Source: Fimbriimonas ginsengisoli Gsoil 348 (GTDB lineage Bacteria; Armatimonadota; Fimbriimonadia; Fimbriimonadales; Fimbriimonadaceae). From it: DNA of 64,000 nucleotides. Shown here one piece after another: positions 45,721 through 54,615 of the stretch (its first letter is position 1; each line of letters opens with the position of its first letter). The notes beneath the pieces were generated by a model. The model was not told where the DNA came from and searched no databases. It was given only the letters and a program-made list of their open reading frames with translations. The translations under genes were made by a program, and so were the position numbers. The stretch lies in NCBI RefSeq assembly GCF_000724625.1, contig NZ_CP007139.1, positions 2,728,001-2,792,000 of the forward strand. The letters run 5' to 3'.

Positions 45721-46794
45721 ATGATAAAAGAGAGACAAGGCAAGATGCGAGCCGATCAGGACCCTCGATGGCGAGCGATCGTCGAGCGCGACCCGGCGTT
45801 TGACGGCAAGTTCTACTACTCGGTCAAATCGACCGGCGTGTACTGCCATCCCTCATGCGCCGCCCGACTTGCCCGTCCAGAAAACGTCGCGTTTCACGAT
45901 TCGATCCAAGACGCGGAGCGGGCCGGATTCCGTCCTTGCAAGCGGTGCAAGCCGGATCAGGGCTTGCTCCGAGAACGTCAAGCCGCCGTGGTCGAGGCCG
46001 CTTGCCGAAACATTGAAGCCGCCGACGAACCCCCGTCGCTGGAAACGCTTGCCGAGGCCGTCGGCATGAGTCCCTACTACTTCCACCGCGTGTTCAAAAC
46101 CATCACCGGCGTGACGCCAAAAGCCTACGCCGACGCCCACCGAACACAACGGGTTCAACGCGAATTGGCCGCCGGATCGAGGTCGGTGACTGAAACGATC
46201 TATGAGGCCGGTTTCAATTCGAGCAGCCGGTTCTACGAAACCACCAAGGAGATGTTGGGAATGAAGCCGAAAGAATACAAACAGGGCGGCCTGAACGCGC
46301 AGATCCACTTCGCCGTCGGCCAGAGCTCCCTCGGCTCGATTCTAGTGGCGCGTAGCGAGAAGGGAGTCTGCGCCATCCTGCTAGGCGACGATCCCGAGGC
46401 GCTCGTACGAGATCTTCAAGACCGCTTCCCGAAGGCGCAACTGCTGGGTGGAGATCGTGGATTCGAAGAGGTGGTGGCCAAGGTCGTCGGCTTTGTCGAG
46501 GATCCGTCGAGGGGGCTCGATCTGCCGCTCGACGTGCGCGGGACCGCATTCCAGCAGCGGGTGTGGGAAGCGCTTCGCGGAATCCCGGTAGGGAAGACCG
46601 CCAGCTACGCCGAGATCGCAAGAAAGCTCGGCGAGCCAGGCGCGGTGCGAGCCGTCGCCGGAGCCTGCGCGGCGAACGCCCTCGCCGTCGCCATCCCGTG
46701 CCATCGCGTGGTCAAGAGCGACGGCGCCCTCTCCGGCTACCGGTGGGGAGTCGATCGAAAGCGCGAGCTCCTGCGCCGTGAGGCGGTCTCGTGA
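45721..46794 (+). CDS. ada: Bifunctional DNA repair protein/transcriptional regulator Ada
   Basis: 357 residues in the E. coli Ada order. The N-terminal zinc domain has Cys42, Cys46, Cys73 and Cys76 (YCHPSC, PCKRC), where the first cysteine takes methyl groups from phosphotriesters. The AraC-type HTH (about 85-185) has LAEAVGMSPYYFHRVFK. The O6-methylguanine methyltransferase domain ends with PCHRV, acceptor Cys327. Methylation of the zinc domain turns it into an activator of alkylation-repair genes. The start is fixed by TAAGGAG. It overlaps the 2OG oxygenase gene by 4 bases (GTGA), so the two form an alkylation-repair operon comparable to ada-alkB. Confidence 0.95.
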   Translation: MIKERQGKMRADQDPRWRAIVERDPAFDGKFYYSVKSTGVYCHPSCAARLARPENVAFHDSIQDAERAGFRPCKRCKPDQGLLRERQAAVVEAACRNIEAADEPPSLETLAEAVGMSPYYFHRVFKTITGVTPKAYADAHRTQRVQRELAAGSRSVTETIYEAGFNSSSRFYETTKEMLGMKPKEYKQGGLNAQIHFAVGQSSLGSILVARSEKGVCAILLGDDPEALVRDLQDRFPKAQLLGGDRGFEEVVAKVVGFVEDPSRGLDLPLDVRGTAFQQRVWEALRGIPVGKTASYAEIARKLGEPGAVRAVAGACAANALAVAIPCHRVVKSDGALSGYRWGVDRKRELLRREAVS

Positions 46795-47489
46795 GCCGGG
46801 TCGCCGCCTTCGATTGGACCTCCCTCGAAGAGGAGCTAAACGGCTTCGGCTACGCGGTCCTACCGAGTCTCCTTTCGGAGAGCGAGTGTCGCGAGGTCGC
46901 CGCGATGTACCCGGACGACCCCCGGTTCCGCAGCCACGTGGTGATGGCGCGGCACGGCTACGGCCGCGGCGAATACAAGTACTTCGCCTACCCGCTCCCT
47001 GACCCGATCGCTGAGCTTAGGCCGGAGTTGTATGCCCGCCTCGCCCCGATTGCCAACCGGTGGAACGACCGGATGCGCCTCGACGCCCGGTACCCATTGG
47101 AGCATCGCGAGTTCATCGGCCAATGCAACGCGGCGGGCCAAACCCGCCCAACCCCGCTCTTGCTCCAATACGGTCCGGACGACTTCAACTGCCTTCACCA
47201 GGACCTCTACGGCGATCTCGCCTTTCCCCTCCAGGTCGCCGTCCTCCTCTCCGAGCCTGGCGACGAGTTCACGGGCGGCGAGTTCGTCCTAACCGAACAG
47301 CGCCCCCGAATGCAGTCCCGCGCCGAAGTGGTGCCGCTACGCCGAGGTGACGCCGTAGCTTTCGCCGTCCATCACCGCCCGTTGGATGGCTCCAAAGGAA
47401 CCTATCGCGTCAACCTCCGTCACGGCGTAAGCCGAATTCGCGCTGGCCATCGCTACACCCTCGGCATCATCTTTCACGATGCGAAGTAG
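46791..47489 (+). CDS. 2OG-Fe(II) oxygenase, AlkB-like role likely
   Basis: 232 residues from GTG 46791 inside the ada stop. The iron ligands are visible as His136 and Asp138 in LHQDLYG and a distal His around 194 (VAFAVHHRP), with an Arg in YRVNLRHGVSRI for 2-oxoglutarate. The C-terminal core resembles the 2OG-FeII_Oxy family rather than classic AlkB. Because it is translationally coupled to ada, a role in oxidative demethylation of alkylated nucleic acid bases is a strong inference; similar Ada-associated oxygenases occur in many genomes. It is cytoplasmic. Confidence 0.9.
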   Translation: MSRVAAFDWTSLEEELNGFGYAVLPSLLSESECREVAAMYPDDPRFRSHVVMARHGYGRGEYKYFAYPLPDPIAELRPELYARLAPIANRWNDRMRLDARYPLEHREFIGQCNAAGQTRPTPLLLQYGPDDFNCLHQDLYGDLAFPLQVAVLLSEPGDEFTGGEFVLTEQRPRMQSRAEVVPLRRGDAVAFAVHHRPLDGSKGTYRVNLRHGVSRIRAGHRYTLGIIFHDAK

Positions 47490-47507
47490 AGGCAACATAA
47501 TCCCATC

Positions 47508-48875
47508 GTGCCATTACTCCCTTGCCTTTGCCTCGGCTCCATGTTGGTCATGCACCCCGCCCCGGTTGTTTCGAACGCTCCCGCCCCATTTGGACCCGTG
47601 CCGTCGGCGAAGCAGCTCGAGTGGTACAAGCGCGAGATCGTCGCGTTCTTCCACTTCGGCATCAATACCTTCGGCGACGAGGTGAATGAGGGGGATGGAA
47701 AGGCAAGCCCCGCGATCTTCAACCCGACCGGCCTTGACTGCGGCCAGTGGATGAAGACCTTAAAGAGGGCCGGAATCCCGTGCGGAATTCTTGTTGCGAA
47801 ACACGCCGATGGCTTTTGCAACTGGCCAACCGCCTACTCGCAGTATTCCGTCAAAAACTCCCCCTGGAAAAAAGGCAAGGGTGATGTCGTCCGGGAATTC
47901 ACGAATGCGTGCAAAGTTGCCGGCATCAAAGCGGGCATCTATCTCGGGCCGCACGACCGGCACGAACCGACCTACGGTCCGATCTGGGAAATCTGGTGGG
48001 ATGGCGCGGGAGCCGACTTCCTGACGACCGACTTCTACACTCGGTGGGCCGCGATCATCCACAAGGCTCAGCCCCAATGCGTGTTCTTTGGGACGAAGAA
48101 CTCCTATCCGTTCGCGGACTGCCGCTGGGTCGGAAATGAATCCGGCCGATCCGGCGATCCGTGTTGGTCTACGATCGCTCCGACCTCCATCCGCGACGAG
48201 TCCGCCCATATCGAAGAGCTCAATCACGGTCAGCTCGATGGCTCGGCCTATGTGCCCGCCGAGGTGGACGTTTCCATCCGTCCCAGTTGGTTCTATCACG
48301 CGTCGGAAGATCACCGGGTCAAGAGCGTCAAAGAGTTGATCGACATCTACTGCGAATCGGTCGGCCGCAACAGCGTGCTTCTACTCAACTTCCCGCCCGA
48401 CCGAACGGGGCTCGTACCGGCGACCGACGCCAAGAATGCGGCCGGTCTCCACAATTGGATTCGCCGGACGTTTGCGCATAACCTCCTTCGAGGGGCGAAG
48501 ATAACCTCCCAGCACCCGCGAGGAAGCGAATTTTCCGCTTCGAACCTGGTCGACGGCCGCGAGGAGACTTACTATGCCTCGGCGGACGGCTCCAACTCGG
48601 ACACGATCGAATTTCACCTTCCCAAACCGAAGACTTTCGACTGCCTCATGATTCAGGAAGTCATCCAGCTCGGCCACCGTACCACGTCGTGGTCTGTAGA
48701 GTATTCCAACGATGGTTCGACCTGGATTCCGGTTCCGAACGCTACCGATAAGCAGACCATCGGGCATAAATGGATCATCCGGTTCTCGCCGCTAACCGCA
48801 TCCCATCTCCGCCTGAAACTCTCCGGCCGCGCTCCCGCGGCGATCCACACTTTTGGCATTTACAAACAGCCGTAG
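47508..48875 (+). CDS. Alpha-L-fucosidase GH29 with C-terminal discoidin domain
   Basis: 455 residues from GTG 47508. A short hydrophobic leader suggests export. The GH29 barrel (about 30-310) shows AFFHFGINTFGD, AKHADGFCNWPT, and the nucleophile Asp165 in IWWDGAGAD, then LLLNFPPDRTGLV at its end. Residues about 335-455 form an F5/8 type C (discoidin) carbohydrate-binding module (SNLVDGREETYYAS, SWSVEYSNDGSTWIPV). It is a retaining hydrolase of terminal alpha-L-fucose from plant or animal-type glycans. It begins 18 bases after the oxygenase gene, but a functional link is unlikely. Confidence 0.92.
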   Translation: MPLLPCLCLGSMLVMHPAPVVSNAPAPFGPVPSAKQLEWYKREIVAFFHFGINTFGDEVNEGDGKASPAIFNPTGLDCGQWMKTLKRAGIPCGILVAKHADGFCNWPTAYSQYSVKNSPWKKGKGDVVREFTNACKVAGIKAGIYLGPHDRHEPTYGPIWEIWWDGAGADFLTTDFYTRWAAIIHKAQPQCVFFGTKNSYPFADCRWVGNESGRSGDPCWSTIAPTSIRDESAHIEELNHGQLDGSAYVPAEVDVSIRPSWFYHASEDHRVKSVKELIDIYCESVGRNSVLLLNFPPDRTGLVPATDAKNAAGLHNWIRRTFAHNLLRGAKITSQHPRGSEFSASNLVDGREETYYASADGSNSDTIEFHLPKPKTFDCLMIQEVIQLGHRTTSWSVEYSNDGSTWIPVPNATDKQTIGHKWIIRFSPLTASHLRLKLSGRAPAAIHTFGIYKQP

Positions 48876-48905
48876 TATTGGCATCGACGGGCGATGCCAA
48901 TACTA
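48873..48905. terminator. Perfect 14-bp hairpin starting at the fucosidase stop codon
   Basis: TAGTATTGGCATCG (48873-48886) and CGATGCCAATACTA (48892-48905) pair perfectly around ACGGG. The first three bases are the TAG stop. There is no T-run. It lies between convergent genes. Confidence 0.65.
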
Positions 48906-48946
48906 GTCATGCTTCTAAATAGCCCGGAGGAACGAACTTGTCGGCC

Positions 48947-49876
48947 TCAGGGGTGTTGCACCGGATCGCCGATGAACGGAATGATCACCGAAACGTGGTT
49001 GACCCCATCCGAATAGGTGCCGCGGAATCGCCCCACGATCTGCCCGCGATTGTTCACGCTATAGACGATTGTATCGTTGCTATACCATAGCAGCGGCATC
49101 GGCCCGCTCGGTCCCGGCATGGTTTGGGGCGCCGACGAAGCGTAGTCGATTAGAGTGGTGCTGCCGGACGGATTTCTTACGAACCCTATCGTGTGCGGGA
49201 AGGCGCTTTGATTGGCGCTCCCGACGATTACTCCCCGATCGTTGATGGTGATCGGAGTCGGGTTGATGCAGTTCGCGATAACGAGCGGCGACACCACCCC
49301 GTTGCGCTCGATGAATCCGTAGTATTGCGAGAAATCGTCGGGTGCGTAATACGTCCCGACCAAAGTGCCGGACGAGTTCACGCCGTTGAGCGACCCGTAG
49401 GTTCCGGGCAGAACATGCGGGGTGAACTGTCCGTTCTTCCAGGTGAACCCGTAGAAGTCGCCGCTCGAGGGGAAGACGGTCCCGACTACCACGCCGGAGT
49501 TGCTGATGTTCGAAGGGAACGGAAGATCGCCGGCAGGGTTTTGAATCAACGTCTGGACGCCCGAACTGCTTTGCACGAACCCCCCGTTGTCGCCGTATCC
49601 AACCAGCGTCCCAGAATTGTTGATTCCAAAGAACTGGTCGTTTGGCTGGCCGGCGATCTGGGCAGTGACTCCATCCTCAAAAAGATAAGCCAATTGAGGA
49701 CCACTATCCGGATAGGTTTGAATGACGATTTTTCCCTGACTGTTGATCGAGAACGGATTAGGATTGGCGGAATAAGGAATGCCGTCGTTGATCTCGTGGA
49801 GCTGGTAAGACTGTGCTGACACGGCCTGAAAGGCAGCACAGCTAAGCAGGGTAGCAATGGCAATGCGAATATTCAT
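48947..49876 (-). CDS. Secreted HAF-repeat (extracellular propeller-like) protein
   Basis: 309 residues from the ATG at 49876, fixed by CAGGAGATC upstream and by a signal peptide (MNIRIAIATLLSCAAF, cleavage near VSAQS); the ORF continues 12 codons further 5'. The mature part has at least five repeats of the type INNSGTLVGYGDN, VNSSGTLVGTYY, INDRGVIVGSA and VNNRGQIVGRF, the HAF family signature. Function of these exported repeat proteins is unknown; they may be surface binding proteins. It is downstream of the xylan operon on the same strand with 125 bases between. Confidence 0.85.
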   Translation of the reverse strand: MNIRIAIATLLSCAAFQAVSAQSYQLHEINDGIPYSANPNPFSINSQGKIVIQTYPDSGPQLAYLFEDGVTAQIAGQPNDQFFGINNSGTLVGYGDNGGFVQSSSGVQTLIQNPAGDLPFPSNISNSGVVVGTVFPSSGDFYGFTWKNGQFTPHVLPGTYGSLNGVNSSGTLVGTYYAPDDFSQYYGFIERNGVVSPLVIANCINPTPITINDRGVIVGSANQSAFPHTIGFVRNPSGSTTLIDYASSAPQTMPGPSGPMPLLWYSNDTIVYSVNNRGQIVGRFRGTYSDGVNHVSVIIPFIGDPVQHP

Positions 49877-50001
49877 TATGATCTCCTGGAGCCCAAAACG
49901 GCTCCAAATCATTGATGTGACGCAAATGCCATCGAAGTTCGTTCAGGAAAAATTGGCATTCTTAGGCAACCTTTATTTGGGAAAAAGCGCCTGGCCCGGT
50001 C

Positions 50002-52110
50002 TTAGCCGCCTACACGACGCGGCGGACCGCCGGGCGGCGGAGCTTGGCTCGGATCGCCGGTGGGCGGAGGAGCGTGGTCCGTCATGGCGGGCGGCCCCAA
50101 AATCTCGGTGAAGATCGGCTTGAGCCCATCCGCCCACACCTGGTACCCCTTGGGCGAAGGGTGCAGATTGTCGATCGTAATACCTTCGAACAACTTGCCG
50201 GCACTGTCCGCCAAACCGGCGTTCACGTTCAGGAACCGGACCCGCTTTCCATCCGCCATTTTCGCGAGCCGAGCGTTCACCGCACTGATCGTTGGCAGGT
50301 ACGACATGTTGTCGTTGCGAGGGAAAATGCCCGTCAGGACGATTGTTGCCATCGGCGCCTTTTCTCGGCAGGTCTTGACGATCGCCTCGATCCCTCGCAC
50401 GATTTCATCCACGCTCTGACCCGCTCCCACGTTATTGGTCCCGGCCAACAGCACGATGACCTTCGGGTTCACGCCGTCGAGTTCGCCGTTCTTCAGCCGC
50501 CACAGAATATTCTGGGTCCCGTCGGCCCCCCATCCGAAGTTGGCCGCGTTCCAACCGTAGAAGTTAGCCGTCCAGTTCTCCAGCATCGGCTTCCACGCCG
50601 CGTCGCTCGTGCCCCATCGGCGGGTGATGGAATCCCCCTCGAAGTACACATCGATGCCTCCCTTGGCCGCCTTCTGGAGCAACTGAAAGTGGGCGATGAG
50701 CGAGTTGTCGTCAGTCCGGGAGGCCGGTACGTCGGCTGGCGTGCCGAGCGGCTTGCGGTTTGTGGGAAGAGGCGGCGCCGGGATGTACCGGGCGACCCAG
50801 TCGAAGAAAGCGGGCCAGTTGGGCGTTACTTCGTGTCCCCCATCGTGCTGCCTCCAAGCCAGCTCTCCTCCGATCAGGGAGTTCACCGGCGGCATCGGGT
50901 CGGTCAGGTAGTCGCCCGGCGTTCCGAAATCCTTTTTGCCGAGTAACCGATAGGCTGGTCCCGCGAGCACGCCTGCCATGAACGAGCCGTGCGCGTCCAC
51001 CCACTTCGCGTCCCCCTTCTCGACCAATCCGTAACTGACGAAGCACGGCCGGGGCGCGCAAAGCGCGATGAGCTCATGCGAGTCGACCGGCAGGTCCGCG
51101 GCGGTCTTGGGTGGATCGGACGCGCCGTACTTGATGAAGTTGCCCGCCATCCAATAGAACTCGCCCCCCGCCAGGTTCTCGACCGCCTCGCCAAAGATAT
51201 GCCGGTGCAGCTTGGCCCCACCCTCGCCCGACGATCCGATGAACCCCACCGCCACGCGCGGATCGAACGCCTCCGCCACCAACGCCGCCTTGCCGTACCT
51301 TGAAACCCCTTCGATGCCTACCTTCCTCGCGTCGACCATGGCCCCCTTCTCCCGCTCGAAGTAGTCGATAAGGCGGCTCAGCCCCCAACCCCAAGCTCGC
51401 AGGGCGCCCCAGTCGTCTGGCTTCCGGGGCTTCCCTTTGTTGCACAGCCCGATGACCCCCATTTCCAGATGGTTGTTGTCCGGCTGAATGGAATTCGGGC
51501 TGATCGTCCCGTATCCCCATCCCCGCTCGATCGCCTGCTGGGTCCAAGGTTTGGCGCTGCTGGGCCGCCGGAATCCTCCCCCAAAGCCGAACTCCATCAT
51601 CATCGGTACCGGCGTCGCCGTCCGCGCGGGCACCGTGTAGCTCGCTTGGATATCCACCTTGACCTTCGGATAACTCCGGTTGTCGACATGGCCGATCAGC
51701 GTTTTCGTCAGCGTGGGGATGCCGCCGCTCATCCCAGGGGTTACCCCGGTGACTTCCCAAGTCACCCTCGGTGCGTTCTTCGGCACCCGTCCGTAAACTT
51801 CCCGCTCGAAGAGCGTGACGATCTCCTTTCGCCGCCTCGGCCACTGTGACGCCTTCTCCACCTTCGTTCCGTTCTCCATCCGGAGAAGGTCCGGCATGGT
51901 CTCCTTGTACGGATTAGCCGTGGCCTCGTTGAAGGTCGACTGGTCGTTCGGATTGGGACCGGGGCGAATCGCCCTGACCCCAAGCTGCTTCATCATCTCC
52001 GCGTGGTCGTCGAATGGCGGCGGCGGCCCAGCCGGCCCGAACTGGATCGTGATGGATCCTCCCGCAAGCGTCGTCAAGGCGAGGATCAAATTGACTCTTC
52101 GGTTAGGCAT
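50002..52110 (-). CDS. CE15 glucuronoyl esterase fused to an SGNH/GDSL esterase
   Basis: 702 residues from the ATG at 52110, preceded by GAAGGAAAAG; the ORF runs to a TTG at 52143. Signal peptide near RRVNLILALTTLAGG. Residues about 60-440 match CE15: GVSRYGKAAL with Ser270 as nucleophile, and the catalytic His in a GGHEVTPNW segment. CE15 cuts the ester between lignin and glucuronoxylan. Residues about 485-670 form an SGNH hydrolase: GDSIT with Ser494, GWGAD, LLAGTNN and DNLHPS, probably an acetyl esterase. The proline-rich tail (PPPTGDPSQAPPPGGPP) has no known role. It lies 44 bases downstream of the GH52 gene, making a xylan-debranching operon. Confidence 0.9.
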   Translation of the reverse strand: MPNRRVNLILALTTLAGGSITIQFGPAGPPPPFDDHAEMMKQLGVRAIRPGPNPNDQSTFNEATANPYKETMPDLLRMENGTKVEKASQWPRRRKEIVTLFEREVYGRVPKNAPRVTWEVTGVTPGMSGGIPTLTKTLIGHVDNRSYPKVKVDIQASYTVPARTATPVPMMMEFGFGGGFRRPSSAKPWTQQAIERGWGYGTISPNSIQPDNNHLEMGVIGLCNKGKPRKPDDWGALRAWGWGLSRLIDYFEREKGAMVDARKVGIEGVSRYGKAALVAEAFDPRVAVGFIGSSGEGGAKLHRHIFGEAVENLAGGEFYWMAGNFIKYGASDPPKTAADLPVDSHELIALCAPRPCFVSYGLVEKGDAKWVDAHGSFMAGVLAGPAYRLLGKKDFGTPGDYLTDPMPPVNSLIGGELAWRQHDGGHEVTPNWPAFFDWVARYIPAPPLPTNRKPLGTPADVPASRTDDNSLIAHFQLLQKAAKGGIDVYFEGDSITRRWGTSDAAWKPMLENWTANFYGWNAANFGWGADGTQNILWRLKNGELDGVNPKVIVLLAGTNNVGAGQSVDEIVRGIEAIVKTCREKAPMATIVLTGIFPRNDNMSYLPTISAVNARLAKMADGKRVRFLNVNAGLADSAGKLFEGITIDNLHPSPKGYQVWADGLKPIFTEILGPPAMTDHAPPPTGDPSQAPPPGGPPRRVGG

Positions 52111-52154
52111 CTTTTCCTTCTCTTCATTGAGTCGGCTAGGCAATTCTTAAGCGA

Positions 52155-54275
52155 TCAAACCACTGCCCCAACTCCTACGAGCAGTTCGCGGACCTGGTCG
52201 AGCGGCCGATCTCCCTCGGCGATCCAGAGCACGCTGGTGACCCCCCGCGGATAGTAGCGGCTCCCGACCGCTCTTCCGGCGAGCATCTGGTCGCTCCAGG
52301 CATAGTAGGCGTTCTCCTCGCTTCGCAGCCAACCGGCGTGGGCTCCGTCGGCCTCCGTATCGGGAGCGTGGCCAAAGACACGCTCGGCGACGAACTGGCA
52401 AAGGTAGATCTTGCTCAGCCACGAGTTTCGGCTCATCGAAGAGAGCTTCCATCCGCCATCCGCGAACTTGCAGATCCCGGGTCGGAGCACCGCCTCCAAA
52501 TGCCGGCCGAGCGTCTTCTTCAATTCGGGATCGATCGGCAGGCCGAGCACGAACGGATAGACGAGCGCCTCGATCGCCGGAATCGTCCGAGCCTCGATCC
52601 CCTCCCCGATCACTGCCGGCAAAAGGCCGTCCGCATCCGCCGCTGCGGCAATCGTACGGACCGCTCGGTCCGCCTGGACGCGCGCATCGTCCGCCGCCTC
52701 GGGCTCGTCGAGGCGGCGAAGAACGTTTTCGAGCAATACGTAAGTGGCCCAGCCTTTGACCGCCAGATACAAGCTATTGCGCGCCTGCCCCAGCGATGCG
52801 TCCAGGCTGTCGTACGTCGTGATCTCCTTCCCACCCTCGCATCGCGCGCCGTCGAGGCCGATGACGCCATTTCGCGCCGCCGGGTCTGGATCGTCGCGGT
52901 TAATAAGGGAGGTCAGAGCCGCGAGGAAAGTCGCTCGCTGCGAGACCGCCCAGGCGAAATCGTGGGTGTAGGCGTCGTAGAGGCCCGCCGTAAGCACCCA
53001 GTTCATCAGCTCCTCGGCGCTCATGTACGAGAAGCACCCGTTAAGCCGAGACTGCTCGTAACCCGAATATCCGGGACGGGAAAAGGCGTTCGCCACCCCC
53101 ATGTCGTGTGTGAAGGCGAGCCCCCCCGGATGCGATTCGTCCGAACCCGGGAAGCGGACCTCGTCGATGTAGGAGTACCGCTCCACGAACAGGTCCAGCA
53201 CGTTCCGCACCGTCCACGGATTGAGCGCCAGCTCGAAGAACGCCTGGTCGACCGTTAAGTCGAACGTGTTCATCATTCGGTACTCGCCCTCGTTGACCAC
53301 CCACAAAGGCCGGCCGTCCTCCCGCTCCAGTAACTGCGTCGAGCCGAAGTACGACCGGATCGCCTGTGCCGCCATCCAAGCTCGGTCCGGCGAAAGCCGT
53401 CGTCGGAGACGGGCATCGAACCCTTCCGACTCCCGGCAGACGGTGTCGAAGCGGGCAAGCGCATGGCGTAGCACCTCCTCGATCGAGTCGAAGAAGCGGC
53501 GATACAGGTATCGGGTCTTTAGCCCGGTGGTCGCCGTTCCTTCCCGGAAAAAGCCGATCGCGAAACGGAAAGTCCGGATTTCGCCTGGCTGGACAGTTCC
53601 CACCAGCAAGCCGAGGTTCCCAACTAGAAACGCGAGGTTCTCCGCGCAATCAGGTTGAAGGATCTTCTCAGCCTGAAACGCGATTCCCGCGTACACGCCC
53701 GGATCGTCGGTGGCGATCGCCGTGGTCGTGTGTTGCGCAACTCCCACGAGTCCCTCCTCGTCGATCAACCGCATTCCAACGGTCCGGTCCGAGCCCTGAT
53801 AACCGAAAAACGCTCGCCGGGCCTTACCGCCGCGGCGATTATCGACGGTGATCTCGGCGAGGATAGCCGGTGTCACCGCGTCTCGTAAGGCGTCCACCTC
53901 GCATACGTCCGGGTCGGGGACCGGTCGCAACGGTGAAATGAGCCGAAATGTGAGATCCCGCGCGCGCCACTCATCGATCCCCGCGCCCATCGTACGCTCG
54001 ATCTCCTCACCCCGGAACTGGTCGATCGCCGGCGAACGAGAGAATTCCGCCAGACCCTCCACGTCGAAATCCTCGGCCCGACCTTCACTGCTTTGGAAGA
54101 ACGGCAGGGCTCGATAGCGGCCCCCCTCGCTGTCCTCCACTCCCACGTAGATCCCCTCGTTGGCTGGACCTGGGAGCTCTAGACCCAAACCGCCGGTCTG
54201 CCCCTTCTGGCCGATCGTCAAAGTGGCAAACGCTCCGATAGGAGAGTGGTGGCTGTTGTAGAACGGGGAGCTCAT
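52155..54275 (-). CDS. Beta-xylosidase GH52
   Basis: 706 residues, the GH52 norm. The opening FYNSHHSPIGAFATLTIGQKG and LELPGPANEGIYVGVED are typical. The nucleophile region WVVNEGEYRMMNTFDLTVDQ holds Glu329 and Glu331, of which one is equivalent to Glu335 of the Geobacillus XynB2 enzyme. The acid region is probably in TYDSLDASLGQARNSLYLA. No signal peptide, so it acts inside the cell on imported xylo-oligosaccharides, as known GH52 enzymes do. It starts the operon with the CE15-SGNH gene; divergent from the AhpD-like gene. Confidence 0.92.
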   Translation of the reverse strand: MSSPFYNSHHSPIGAFATLTIGQKGQTGGLGLELPGPANEGIYVGVEDSEGGRYRALPFFQSSEGRAEDFDVEGLAEFSRSPAIDQFRGEEIERTMGAGIDEWRARDLTFRLISPLRPVPDPDVCEVDALRDAVTPAILAEITVDNRRGGKARRAFFGYQGSDRTVGMRLIDEEGLVGVAQHTTTAIATDDPGVYAGIAFQAEKILQPDCAENLAFLVGNLGLLVGTVQPGEIRTFRFAIGFFREGTATTGLKTRYLYRRFFDSIEEVLRHALARFDTVCRESEGFDARLRRRLSPDRAWMAAQAIRSYFGSTQLLEREDGRPLWVVNEGEYRMMNTFDLTVDQAFFELALNPWTVRNVLDLFVERYSYIDEVRFPGSDESHPGGLAFTHDMGVANAFSRPGYSGYEQSRLNGCFSYMSAEELMNWVLTAGLYDAYTHDFAWAVSQRATFLAALTSLINRDDPDPAARNGVIGLDGARCEGGKEITTYDSLDASLGQARNSLYLAVKGWATYVLLENVLRRLDEPEAADDARVQADRAVRTIAAAADADGLLPAVIGEGIEARTIPAIEALVYPFVLGLPIDPELKKTLGRHLEAVLRPGICKFADGGWKLSSMSRNSWLSKIYLCQFVAERVFGHAPDTEADGAHAGWLRSEENAYYAWSDQMLAGRAVGSRYYPRGVTSVLWIAEGDRPLDQVRELLVGVGAVV

Positions 54276-54615
54276 AGAAGGAAAGTCTGAAGCAAGGCCC
54301 GCTAACTCACGGGCTCACGGCGATTAAGGGCGGAAACTAGATATCGACAAATCCGGCGCTTTTGAGGGCTTTGCGATGAAACCGCCATAGCTCTGGGCCG
54401 ACCTCTTGCAGCCTTTATTATTTCACGAGTGGTGACCTGCATAATTTACGGTTAAATCGGCTCCAGGCACCACTATACATCGGTACGAGAACGTGTCGAA
54501 CCCCCCGGTAGACGCCTAGAGCCAAAACGAGAGGTCCAGCCACCCCTCCCGATAACGCCGCGGAATAGACCTAACGCCGCAACCGAATCGGGCAAGAAAC
54601 TGTAAGCTAGCGCCG
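54276..54615. other. 340-bp divergent promoter region, no gene seen
   Basis: It lies between the GH52 gene (leftward) and the AhpD-like gene (rightward). The middle is AT-richer, with a TTTATTATTTCACG stretch near 54413-54427, and presumably holds both promoters. I see no clear operator palindrome and no ORF with protein character. Confidence 0.5.
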
